This document shows positions 7,554-14,674 of a DNA stretch of 52,168 nucleotides, in pieces (the first letter of the stretch is position 1; each line of letters starts with the position of its first letter). A program made the position numbers and the translations under genes. The notes under the pieces are model-generated. The model was not told where the DNA came from and did no database searches. It saw only the letters and a list, made by a program, of their open reading frames with translations. The DNA comes from Paludibacteraceae bacterium (lineage in GTDB: Bacteria > Bacteroidota > Bacteroidia > Bacteroidales > Paludibacteraceae). The stretch lies in contig JAGALP010000008.1 in NCBI GenBank assembly GCA_017625155.1, positions 1-52,168 of the forward strand, read 5' to 3'.

Positions 7554-7630
7554 GAGGTATACCCCGTTAAACCTCGCCCCAAACCTCGCGAGAACGCGAG
7601 CAATTTTTTGGATTTGCGGAACTTTTGGCA
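7554..7630 (+). other. cos-like packaging site of element A, copy of the site before terS in element B
   Basis: Two blocks are identical to element B: CCGTTAAACCTCGCCCC (7564-7580, matching 34,353-34,369) and TTTTGGATTTGCGGAACTTT (7606-7625, matching 34,395-34,414). They are separated by exactly 25 bp in both elements, with 14 of those 25 bases matching. The left flank (7554-7563) matches at 7 of 10 positions. In element B the site sits between HNH and small terminase genes, the usual place of cos in HK97-like phages. Element A has no terminase. The natural reading is a terminase recognition or cutting site kept for packaging by a helper phage. Confidence 0.65.
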
Positions 7631-7664
7631 AAATGGAGTGTAAACGGAAATAGATTTTGAAAAA

Positions 7665-7952
7665 ATGAACAAAATAGTATTTGAGGATCTTTTTGCAGCT
7701 GTGCAAATAAACACTGTAGTAAACCTGGAGTATAGGCATACTACCGACAACGTCCAGGCGATATTAGTAAAAACCAAACACGGCGACAGCTACAAAATTG
7801 CAGTAATACGCTATAAACCAGATAGCGCCTGCGCTACAAGCAAATGTTTTGAAGCTCACGCCGCGGGTTTAGTAATCAGTACGAAACAATACGCCGCAGC
7901 TATCCCCTGGGACGAAATAGCAGCTTTGTACACAGAAGCAGTTAAAAACTAA
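7665..7952 (+). CDS. Hypothetical protein
   Basis: A 95-residue small soluble alpha/beta protein with no known motif (NLEYRHTTDNVQAILVKTKHGDSYKIAVIRY). It is the first gene after the cos-like site. Position alone would make it the counterpart of small terminase in element B, but there is no sequence likeness to TerS. It could be a packaging adaptor or unrelated cargo. Confidence 0.6.
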   Translation: MNKIVFEDLFAAVQINTVVNLEYRHTTDNVQAILVKTKHGDSYKIAVIRYKPDSACATSKCFEAHAAGLVISTKQYAAAIPWDEIAALYTEAVKN

Positions 7953-7981
7953 AGAAGTATAACCCAGTAAAACGAATAACA

Positions 7982-8377
7982 ATGTTTGTAAAAATAATTG
8001 CGCCAGACGGCGAATATAAAAGAGAAGGGCTAAATATTAACGACTACATAGAACGTAATCGCGAATTATTCCTAAACATTAACGCGGTAAAATCAATCCA
8101 CGTAATAGGTAATAGGCTGTATTTTGATAGGCTTCGATTAACTTTTGAGACTGAAAACGCAGCAAAGAACGCGATTAACGGTTTAACCGAAGCTATGCGA
8201 AATAAAGAAGCGCTAACCGAAATTTCGCGCGGTTTGGTAACAGTTAAGGCCCTTAGCGGTTGCACTGTTAATATGATTAACGGCGCAACAGAAGAAACCG
8301 ACGACGGCCCCGCTAAGCCGGAACCAGTAGAAGCGGATCCGGTACAACCCGAACAAGCAGAAGCAGCCGTAGAATAA
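7982..8377 (+). CDS. Hypothetical protein with portal-like acidic tail
   Basis: A 131-residue protein. Residues 1-95 are an unknown alpha/beta domain. Residues 100-131 form a Pro/Glu/Ala tail (KPEPVEADPVQPEQ) resembling the C-terminal tail of the element B portal (EPVADPEPVPAEPVE). In both elements that tail comes directly before the protease gene. It may therefore be a chimera or a portal-tail mimic interacting with the same capsid partners. The similarity is compositional, so caution is needed. Confidence 0.6.
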   Translation: MFVKIIAPDGEYKREGLNINDYIERNRELFLNINAVKSIHVIGNRLYFDRLRLTFETENAAKNAINGLTEAMRNKEALTEISRGLVTVKALSGCTVNMINGATEETDDGPAKPEPVEADPVQPEQAEAAVE

Positions 8378-8425
8378 TAAAGCAAGTTATAAACGGAAAT
8401 AGGTAAATATAACCCTGCTGAGAAT

Positions 8426-9157
8426 ATGAAGAAAGAAGAACCGATAAAAAGAGTATTGCACACCGTAACGGATCTGCGAATACGTGAGAATGAAAACGGC
8501 CAGGCTGAAAGCCGTACTATTACCGGTTACGCTATTTTGTTTAATACCCCGTCTGCAAAACTTTACAGCGACGGTAACGAAGAAGCGTACGAGGTTATAG
8601 CTCGCGGCGCGGTTACTAAAAAGCTCCTGGATAACTGCGATATTAAAATGACGATGTTTCACGATAGGCATTTGATTTTAGCACGCAGCAAGAACGGGAA
8701 AGGTACACTAACTTACAGCGTGGACGATAAGGGCGTATACTTTGAGTTTGAAGCGCCTAAGACTGTAGACGGCGACAAAGCGTTAGAGCTGGTAAGGCGT
8801 GGCGATATTGCCGGCTGTAGTTTTATGTTTACTACTCATTATTACGATAATGCTTTTGTTTCGCGTAGCGTGAAGATCGTAAAGGGTAAAACGATAGTTA
8901 CCTACACCGTAAAAGTTATTACCGGTATCTATGATTTTACCCTGGCGGCAGATCCGGCGTACCCAGATACAAACTGTAATGCGCGAGCCCAGGAAGTAGC
9001 CGACGAAGCGCGAGTAATGAAAACCGTAGAAGAGATGCGCCAGGCTGCTAATGCACCTATAATGGGTAAACCGATTGAAATTAAACGCAGAAATAAGCGA
9101 GAAGATGCGAAATTTCAAATAGCAGAAATGAGAAAAAAGGCAAAATACGGACTCTAA
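8426..9157 (+). CDS. HK97-family prohead protease, orphan (no capsid gene beside it)
   Basis: A 243-residue serine protease of the HK97 prohead (peptidase U35) family, which trims scaffold and capsid precursors during head maturation. The conserved parts are TITGYAILFN, MFHDRHLILARSKNGKGTL with the likely catalytic His, the DDKGVYFEFEAP strand, and RRGDIAGCSFMF with the likely catalytic Ser. It is highly similar to the element B protease (38,142) along most of its length, including IYDFTLAADPAYPDT. All expected active-site residues are kept, so it looks functional. Normally it lies between portal and capsid genes; here both are missing. It may act on helper capsids. Confidence 0.9.
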   Translation: MKKEEPIKRVLHTVTDLRIRENENGQAESRTITGYAILFNTPSAKLYSDGNEEAYEVIARGAVTKKLLDNCDIKMTMFHDRHLILARSKNGKGTLTYSVDDKGVYFEFEAPKTVDGDKALELVRRGDIAGCSFMFTTHYYDNAFVSRSVKIVKGKTIVTYTVKVITGIYDFTLAADPAYPDTNCNARAQEVADEARVMKTVEEMRQAANAPIMGKPIEIKRRNKREDAKFQIAEMRKKAKYGL

Positions 9158-9245
9158 CACGCTGTAAAATAAATGCCGTATTTTACAGATAAACTAATTA
9201 GGCGCCAAAATGCCAGCTTTCCTGAAATTCATTTTACGGAGCCGC

Positions 9246-9280
9246 CCGCGGTCCGTTTTCGCCAACGGGTCGCGGTTTTT
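9246..9280 (+). terminator. Strong terminator after the orphan protease
   Basis: A 12-bp stem (9246-9257 with 9264-9275) includes two G-U pairs, has a 6-nt loop TTCGCC and is followed by T6. It separates the protease unit from the tail/fibre/DGR/lysis operon that starts at 9307. Confidence 0.85.
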
Positions 9281-9306
9281 TATTTATAACATAATTACTC
9301 AAAGAT

Positions 9307-9753
9307 ATGGCAGAAATAAAGATTTTGTTTTGTGATCCTAAAACAAGCAAAGATATAACCGGAACAGTGAAAGACTGGGACAACGCCCCAGACGGTAAGA
9401 AGTGTTACGGGGTACTGGTTACGACGGAAAGCGAAGCTATCGTAATTTCGCCCACGGAGATAACGCCGCAAAGTATAGCGACTGTAGCGTATTGTATCGA
9501 CGCGAACGTAAGCGATAAAAAATTTTCCTGGAGATTGCCAACGCCGGCAGAACTTAGGCTAATACGTAGGAACCGCCGCAAAGTAGACGACGCCCTGGCA
9601 AGTGTAGGCGACAGCGTAAAGCTGGCCAGGTATTGGGCGCAAGATCCAGGCACTGGCGAACTGTACCGCGTACTAATGCGAGACGGAAGCGAAAGCAAGC
9701 TATACGATAATCCGGCCAGAGTGCGTTTAGTAGCAACCTATAAACAAAAATAA
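9307..9753 (+). CDS. Small C-type-lectin-like (DUF1566-like) protein without a variable repeat
   Basis: A 148-residue protein. The C-terminal half has the C-type lectin/DUF1566-like pattern seen in DGR variable proteins: FSWRLPTPAELRLIRRNRRKVDDAL, a Trp/Gln segment, then DNPARVRLVATYKQK, comparable to WWLPSLGELMMIYANMRKINYAL and RVRAVSAF in the protein at 13,205. Its DNA has no copy of the variable repeat and no downstream tetraloop hairpin, so it should not be diversified. It is the first gene of the tail operon and ends 4 bp before the tail-tip gene. A fixed tail-tip or fibre accessory subunit is plausible. Confidence 0.75.
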   Translation: MAEIKILFCDPKTSKDITGTVKDWDNAPDGKKCYGVLVTTESEAIVISPTEITPQSIATVAYCIDANVSDKKFSWRLPTPAELRLIRRNRRKVDDALASVGDSVKLARYWAQDPGTGELYRVLMRDGSESKLYDNPARVRLVATYKQK

Positions 9754-9757
9754 CCGT

Positions 9758-12046
9758 ATGAAGTATTTACGATATATGGGCGAATTTCTTAGCGTGGCCG
9801 GCGTAGTCTGGCGCGCTGAGATTATGCAAGAAGCCGACGCCGAGTTTGAAACTATAGGCGCTTTGGAATTTGATGCAGACCAGCCGCTGGTTATCGAATG
9901 GGGCCACAAAAACAAAGAGGAGGTTATTTGCAGTAGTACGGCCACGCTAAAGATAATAAGCCCTGGCGACCGCACCTACGAAGATCTGTACAGTATCGAA
10001 GTGGGCCGCGTCCGTTTGGACGTCTACCGTAATAATTCGCTGTACTGGAGTGGCTGCATAGATACTGAGTTTTACGAAGAACCGTACGAACGTCTAAACG
10101 GCTATTCCGTTTTGCTCACGTTTAACGATATGGGCGTACTGGATCGTTTGAATTTTGATTTATCCGGTATGCAGACACTGGCCGGCTTGGTTAGTTACTG
10201 TGTGGGCCGCTGTGGTTTTATTTGTGGCGGTATCGACGACAGCCTAATAAGTACCCAGCTAACAAAAAATGGCAGCGCGTTAAAGCTGGCAGACTTAAAA
10301 GTACGTAGCGATAATTTCTACGACGAGGACGGCGAAGCTAAGACACTGGCCGACGTTATCGAGGGCATTTTACAGCCGCTGGCGCTGCGTATCGTACAAC
10401 GCGCTGGAAAGGTATACGTATACGATATTAACGGACTGTATACAAAAGCTGCAAACAAACTGATCGAGTGGGACGGATCCAGCCAAACGATGGGAGTAGA
10501 CAGCGTATACAATAACGCAAAAATAACCTGGAGTACATACGCCCAGAGTGGCAACCTATCGCCCGAAAGCTGCTGGCCCGAAAGTATAGAGACGCCGCCT
10601 AACGTAGCAGCATTAAATAACGTTTCCGGTGGCAGTATGAACGGCGCTCAGTATTTTTCGTACCACTACGAAAATAAAGACCTGGTTAAATGGTGGGACG
10701 CGCAGGATTACGGTTTTACTATCTGGCTGGCAAAGCAGGGAGACAACGCAGAGCTTACAAACACTAACGTACGTTTCTTTAGGATCGTACCGCAGTATGA
10801 CGGTACAGAGTGCGAGGGCGTAGCGGTAAAGTGGACAGCTGTAGCCGGTATTAAAATTACATACCCTGGCGGTTACGATATGTCGTATAGATTTGTTCCG
10901 TACGGCGTAAACTTAGCAGATCTTACGGGCTTTTTAACTGATATAGGCCCTGCACTTTTTAAGAATAACGGCGTATGGGTGCCGCCAGTAGAGACCGCAA
11001 GCGATCTATTATTACGCGTGCGCCTGGATATGCTGTTAGATCCACGTTTTAACCCGTTTGAAAGTGCCGAAAATAACGGTTTGGTAAACTATAAAGATTT
11101 TTACAGTAACTGGAATACGCACGGTAATTTTGTCTACGTGCCCGTTACTATTAAGTTCCAGCCAGACGGCAGCGATACTGTATATGTATGGGATAATCGT
11201 AGTATCGTGCAGGCCGACGTAAGCAACCCAGTAAAGAGTATTAACGGTACATACGGCAGCTGGGTAAAATTAACCGACGACGAAACACCTAACGCCTGGG
11301 GCTGGCTGGCTTACTACGACGCTAAGGATAGGAAAGAAACCAGCGGCGTACTGGGTTGGAAGATGAACCGCCCAGCGATTAACCCGCATACCGCGGCTAC
11401 GCTTTCAATCCTAACCAATGCAGAGGACGGCCAGTACATTCCTTACCCTAATTTTGGAGGTAACGGCGGTAAATTATGGGTAGAAGTGCGCGCCGGAAAC
11501 TGGCAAATTAGCGACGGTAACGCAACGCTAAAAAATGTAAATTACAATAACCCTAAACAGTTATGGGATAAAATTAGCTGGATCCTTTTTAAGCTGCCGG
11601 AAATTGAAATTTTGAACGGCCGCCAGTTCGACCAGACAATTAACACCGATGACGTAGAATATAGCGCACTGTTAAACAGAGCAGCCAAAGAAGCGATCGA
11701 AATAGACACGATTTGCGGCACCAGTGCAGAGGGCGTACCGACAGCGCGCGGCGCTTATTTCGACGCCTCAACGGGTAAGCAAATAAAGCAACTGACCAGA
11801 GCCGGACGAACTACGCAGGCAGAAGATCTACTAATAGGCACACTGTACAGCCAGTTTGCGCAGCGCCGTACGACGCTAAGCGGCGAAGCTGTTATATCGC
11901 AGGATCCTATAGTAGCTTACCAGGAAGCAAACCAGGGCGATAAATTGTTTATGATCGTTGAGGAAGTGCAGGACGTACGCCTGGATAGCAGCGATACTAC
12001 CTACGTGGAAATTAGACCAGACGAGTATAAACGTAATAACGAATAA
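9758..12046 (+). CDS. Tail-tip/baseplate structural protein
   Basis: A 762-residue homologue of the element B protein at 45,310 (764 residues), with the same start (MKYLRY..GEFLSVAGVVWRAEIMQEAD) and near-identical end (VEIRPDEYKRNNE). The centre (about residues 270-440) diverges most. In element B the gene follows the tape measure, the usual place of the tail-tip or baseplate hub proteins of siphoviruses. No enzymatic motif is seen. In element A it is followed directly by the tail fibre, without the four tail genes that lie between in element B. It could replace or compete with the helper tip protein to install element A fibres. Confidence 0.85.
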   Translation: MKYLRYMGEFLSVAGVVWRAEIMQEADAEFETIGALEFDADQPLVIEWGHKNKEEVICSSTATLKIISPGDRTYEDLYSIEVGRVRLDVYRNNSLYWSGCIDTEFYEEPYERLNGYSVLLTFNDMGVLDRLNFDLSGMQTLAGLVSYCVGRCGFICGGIDDSLISTQLTKNGSALKLADLKVRSDNFYDEDGEAKTLADVIEGILQPLALRIVQRAGKVYVYDINGLYTKAANKLIEWDGSSQTMGVDSVYNNAKITWSTYAQSGNLSPESCWPESIETPPNVAALNNVSGGSMNGAQYFSYHYENKDLVKWWDAQDYGFTIWLAKQGDNAELTNTNVRFFRIVPQYDGTECEGVAVKWTAVAGIKITYPGGYDMSYRFVPYGVNLADLTGFLTDIGPALFKNNGVWVPPVETASDLLLRVRLDMLLDPRFNPFESAENNGLVNYKDFYSNWNTHGNFVYVPVTIKFQPDGSDTVYVWDNRSIVQADVSNPVKSINGTYGSWVKLTDDETPNAWGWLAYYDAKDRKETSGVLGWKMNRPAINPHTAATLSILTNAEDGQYIPYPNFGGNGGKLWVEVRAGNWQISDGNATLKNVNYNNPKQLWDKISWILFKLPEIEILNGRQFDQTINTDDVEYSALLNRAAKEAIEIDTICGTSAEGVPTARGAYFDASTGKQIKQLTRAGRTTQAEDLLIGTLYSQFAQRRTTLSGEAVISQDPIVAYQEANQGDKLFMIVEEVQDVRLDSSDTTYVEIRPDEYKRNNE

Positions 12047-12052
12047 AACTGT

Positions 12053-13177
12053 ATGGGAGTTACAAGTAAACAAGTAGTTAAATTTATCCGTAAGGGGGAT
12101 AAAGGCGACAAAGGAGAGCAGGGCGCAGTATTGCGAGGGCCGCAAGCCTGGAGCGACTGCGCCACTGGCTACGCGTTTCAAGCCGGCGGCGCTGGCGAGA
12201 CCTGGCAGGACGTCGTAATATATGGCGACCAGCACTACGTCTGTAAAAAATCGCATACCAAGACCGCCAGCAATTACCCAGGCAGCACCACGGCTAATAA
12301 TAACGGCTACTGGCAGCTGGGCGATCATATAGACCTGGTAGCGACTAAAATTTTGCTGGCTACCTACGCACTGGTTAAAAATCTGGGTGTAGAGGCTATA
12401 GATATGAAAGACGCCAGCGGTAATATACTATTCCAGGCAAAAGACGGCGCGGTAACGTGCAAAACTGGTACGTTTGATAATATCGTGGTGCAGTCTGGAA
12501 AAGTGGCCGGCTTTACGATTTCCGGTAATGGTTTATCTAATACGCCATTTGATAACGACGCCTATATAGTCTTTAGAAACGACGCCCAGGGTGCATTTGC
12601 TGGTATCGGTGGTAACGTGCAGCCGGCGTCGTCCGGTATGCGAGCCGTGGCCCGTTTTGAGAACCACGACGCTAACGACGTTTGGGGGCTGGGAACTAAC
12701 TACGGTATGCTGGTATCGGCCCGTGGATCCAGGGATAATCGCGCTATACATATCGACGGTGGCAATATAAGCGGCTTTGCCCTTAAAAATACGATAATCG
12801 GTACTACTACAACCAGCCAAACACTGGCCAGGACTGATTATAATGTAATTACCATAAATACGAGCGCGTGCACGCTGACGCTGCCGACTATGCAGCTGTA
12901 CGATGATGGCCACGTTATCCGTATTAAGCGTTTAGGATCTGGAGCACTTAAACTTAAACTGGGCTACTGTTATACCTGGAATGGTACGAGCTACCGATAT
13001 ACGCGGCCCGTCCTGGTATATAACGACGACAAAAAACTAACCGGAACCAGCGAGCTATCGGTAGACAGCGTATGCGACAGTATGGAATTAGTTTGGGTGC
13101 GTGATATTAACTACACGATAGACGGCACACAGTATTACGGTGCGTGGGTGCAGTACAAGTTACCGCGCGCGTGGTAG
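12053..13177 (+). CDS. Tail fibre with collagen-like N-terminus
   Basis: A 374-residue fibre. The conserved N-terminal anchor VVKFIRKGDKGDKGEQGAV has three Gly-x-y collagen triplets. Next comes a Trp/Tyr module with features of a small carbohydrate-binding module (GETWQDVVIYGDQHYVCKKS...GYWQLGDH). A beta-rich shaft and a C-terminal domain (about 285-374, WNGTSYRYTR, YYGAWVQYKLP) follow. From base 12,070 to 12,210 the DNA is identical to 52,028-52,168 of element B, whereas the upstream tail-tip genes differ noticeably. It starts 6 bp after the tail-tip gene. Probable role: attachment to the cell surface and anchoring of the variable protein. Confidence 0.85.
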   Translation: MGVTSKQVVKFIRKGDKGDKGEQGAVLRGPQAWSDCATGYAFQAGGAGETWQDVVIYGDQHYVCKKSHTKTASNYPGSTTANNNGYWQLGDHIDLVATKILLATYALVKNLGVEAIDMKDASGNILFQAKDGAVTCKTGTFDNIVVQSGKVAGFTISGNGLSNTPFDNDAYIVFRNDAQGAFAGIGGNVQPASSGMRAVARFENHDANDVWGLGTNYGMLVSARGSRDNRAIHIDGGNISGFALKNTIIGTTTTSQTLARTDYNVITINTSACTLTLPTMQLYDDGHVIRIKRLGSGALKLKLGYCYTWNGTSYRYTRPVLVYNDDKKLTGTSELSVDSVCDSMELVWVRDINYTIDGTQYYGAWVQYKLPRAW

Positions 13178-13204
13178 TATTACTAACGATAAAGATTTTA
13201 GATT

Positions 13205-13963
13205 ATGGCAAAGAAAACAAAGACTTTAGCGGCGGTTACGACCGTATCGACCGTAAATACGTCGCAGTTTATACCGCTTACAGATGGTAACGGTAACACC
13301 ACCAAAGTATCGCTGGCCAACCTCAAAGCGTCGCTGCTGGCGGGTTTGGATCTTGACAGTATTAACGACGGGGTATTTATTATGTTTCACAGAAACAGCG
13401 ATAATTACCCGCTAATGGTAAAACCGCATAAGTGGACGAGCTACCAGAACAGCGGCGAGATCGCCGAGGGCGTCGTAGTTGTTGAGGGCGGCAAAATACT
13501 GGTGGTGGCACCTACCGAAGCGACGCTGTACTGGAGTAGCGCAGCGGTAAGCGGCGGCGGTAAAACGACTACCGACCGACTTACTGCACTGGACGACTGG
13601 ACGGGTAAAGCCAGCACAGCTGCACAGATTACGCATAGCGAGTGCAACAGCGAAAGTTACGCGCCTGGTTACTGTGCTGCGTACGAAAGAGTAAACGCAA
13701 ACGGTAAGGGCCTAACAGCTGGCCGATGGTGGCTGCCGTCGCTGGGCGAGTTAATGATGATCTACGCAAATATGCGTAAAATCAATTATGCGCTATCGCT
13801 GATTAACGGAGCTACGCCGCTGGCCGAAACCTGGTACTGGAGTAGTACCGAGTACAGCGCTACCAACGCGTGGCTTTTGTACCTCGACGATGGCTTCGCG
13901 GGCAACCTCACTAAGGCTACGCACCAGGGCAGAGTTAGGGCCGTTTCAGCATTTTTGTATTAA
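13205..13963 (+). CDS. DGR variable protein 1 (C-type-lectin-like adhesin)
   Basis: A 252-residue protein. Residues 1-50 carry a tail-associated motif (IPLTDGNGNTTKVSLANL). The C-terminal 130 residues have a C-type lectin/DUF1566-like fold: GRWWLPSLGELMMIYA, TWYWSSTEYSATNAW, ending RVRAVSAFLY. The last 38 codons contain VR1. Relative to the template, asparagine codons have become Leu, Tyr, Asp, Asp, Phe, Gly, Leu, His and Gly, on the expected ligand-binding face. It sits just after the tail fibre and before avd, so it is the likely receptor-binding tip whose specificity is retuned by the retroelement. Confidence 0.92.
   Translation: MAKKTKTLAAVTTVSTVNTSQFIPLTDGNGNTTKVSLANLKASLLAGLDLDSINDGVFIMFHRNSDNYPLMVKPHKWTSYQNSGEIAEGVVVVEGGKILVVAPTEATLYWSSAAVSGGGKTTTDRLTALDDWTGKASTAAQITHSECNSESYAPGYCAAYERVNANGKGLTAGRWWLPSLGELMMIYANMRKINYALSLINGATPLAETWYWSSTEYSATNAWLLYLDDGFAGNLTKATHQGRVRAVSAFLY
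13850..13951 (+). repeat. DGR variable repeat 1 (VR1)
   Basis: A 102-bp copy of the template repeat at 14,531-14,632. By hand alignment it differs at 15 positions, and every one is an adenine in the template (to C, G or T). No template C, G or T is changed. The shared 3' segment GTTAGGGCCGTTTCAGCA is followed by TTTTT in VR1 and by CCTTT in the template, the usual IMH/IMH* contrast. This is a textbook sign of adenine-specific mutagenic retrohoming. Confidence 0.97.
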
Positions 13964-13992
13964 CAGTTAGTAGTTAGTTTTTAACCTTAAAA

Positions 13993-14010
13993 GTACGGCG
14001 ATAGCCGTAC
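13993..14010 (+). promoter_or_regulatory. DGR target hairpin downstream of VR1 (GATA tetraloop)
   Basis: GTACGGC (13,993-13,999), loop GATA, GCCGTAC (14,004-14,010) form a perfect 7-bp stem. It begins 53 bp after the start of GCCGTTTCAG in VR1. In the Bordetella phage BPP-1 DGR, a GC-rich stem with a GRNA-type tetraloop downstream of VR is needed for target recognition. VR2 has an equivalent hairpin at a 52-bp offset; the template has none. Confidence 0.8.
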
Positions 14011-14038
14011 AGTATTCCGTTTCAACCGCATACGTAGT

Positions 14039-14422
14039 ATGGCAAAGTTAGTATCTAATACGCAGATCTATTTAGACTGCCGAAAACTGCTGGACGCGAT
14101 ACTGGATATTACGCCCAGCTTTCCACGCGCCTATAAATTTAGCATAGGTAGCCGGCTGCACGATTTAGCCATAAATCTAATGTCGGAAATATCGGCAGCT
14201 TACATAAATAGAGATCGTGCCGTGCGTATTCAGCACCTGGTTAATTTCCAGGCTGACTTTGAGGTATTAAAAACCCTGCTGCGTATCGCGGGCGAAAGGA
14301 AATGGATATTAGGTAAAAGCAAACACGCAGATATTATCGAACTGACGGACGCGATAGGCAAACAGTCTACTGCGTGGAAGAACTCACTATTAAAGTTAAA
14401 CAGCAGACCGGATAGCGAGTAA
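14039..14422 (+). CDS. avd: DGR accessory protein Avd
   Basis: A 127-residue all-helical protein of the accessory variability determinant family. Avd forms a barrel-like homopentamer of four-helix bundles, binds template RNA and reverse transcriptase, and is needed for mutagenic cDNA synthesis. Visible features are a small size, basic overall character, helices with the pattern IGSRLHDLAINLMSEISAAY...RAVRIQHLVNFQADFEVLKTLLRIA, and the RKWILGKSKHADII segment. It lies between the variable protein and the template repeat, the standard DGR order. Downstream (14,423-14,530) is noncoding and should form the 5' part of the template RNA. Confidence 0.9.
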   Translation: MAKLVSNTQIYLDCRKLLDAILDITPSFPRAYKFSIGSRLHDLAINLMSEISAAYINRDRAVRIQHLVNFQADFEVLKTLLRIAGERKWILGKSKHADIIELTDAIGKQSTAWKNSLLKLNSRPDSE

Positions 14423-14530
14423 ATGCCAGATTTGGACGGTTACGACTAACCAAGCGTGCAAGTTATCTGTAAAAATGGGCCGTGCACTATCATTTATAGT
14501 TAAGACCAAGTAAGTACGGCACGGAGTTGC

Positions 14531-14632
14531 GAGTACAGCGCTACCAACGCGTGGAATTTGAACCTCAACAATGGCAACGCGAACAACAACACTAAGGCAA
14601 CGAACCAGAACAGAGTTAGGGCCGTTTCAGCA
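14531..14632 (+). repeat. DGR template repeat (TR)
   Basis: A 102-bp noncoding donor copy of VR1 and VR2, rich in AAC/AAT triplets in the variable frame, so adenine mutagenesis reaches many amino acids without stop codons. It lies between avd and the reverse transcriptase. Read in the VR frame it would encode a run of Asn residues (NLNLNNGNANNNTKATNQN). There is no target hairpin after it, which should protect it from rewriting. The template RNA probably spans about 14,423-14,675. Confidence 0.95.
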
Positions 14633-14674
14633 CCTTTGCAGATTACCAAATACACACAGAAAAGATTAAAAGAT

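Noticed and set aside
13464-13530. Second variable region in the middle of variable protein 1.
   Set aside because: There is no match to the template in this stretch. VR homology is confined to 13,850-13,951.
14558-14674. In-frame extension of the reverse transcriptase through the template repeat (start at 14,558).
   Set aside because: The extension would encode an Asn-rich copy of the variable peptide and make the template coding. DGR templates are noncoding and the family N-terminus begins at 14,675. The open frame follows from the template being written in the variable-protein frame without stops.
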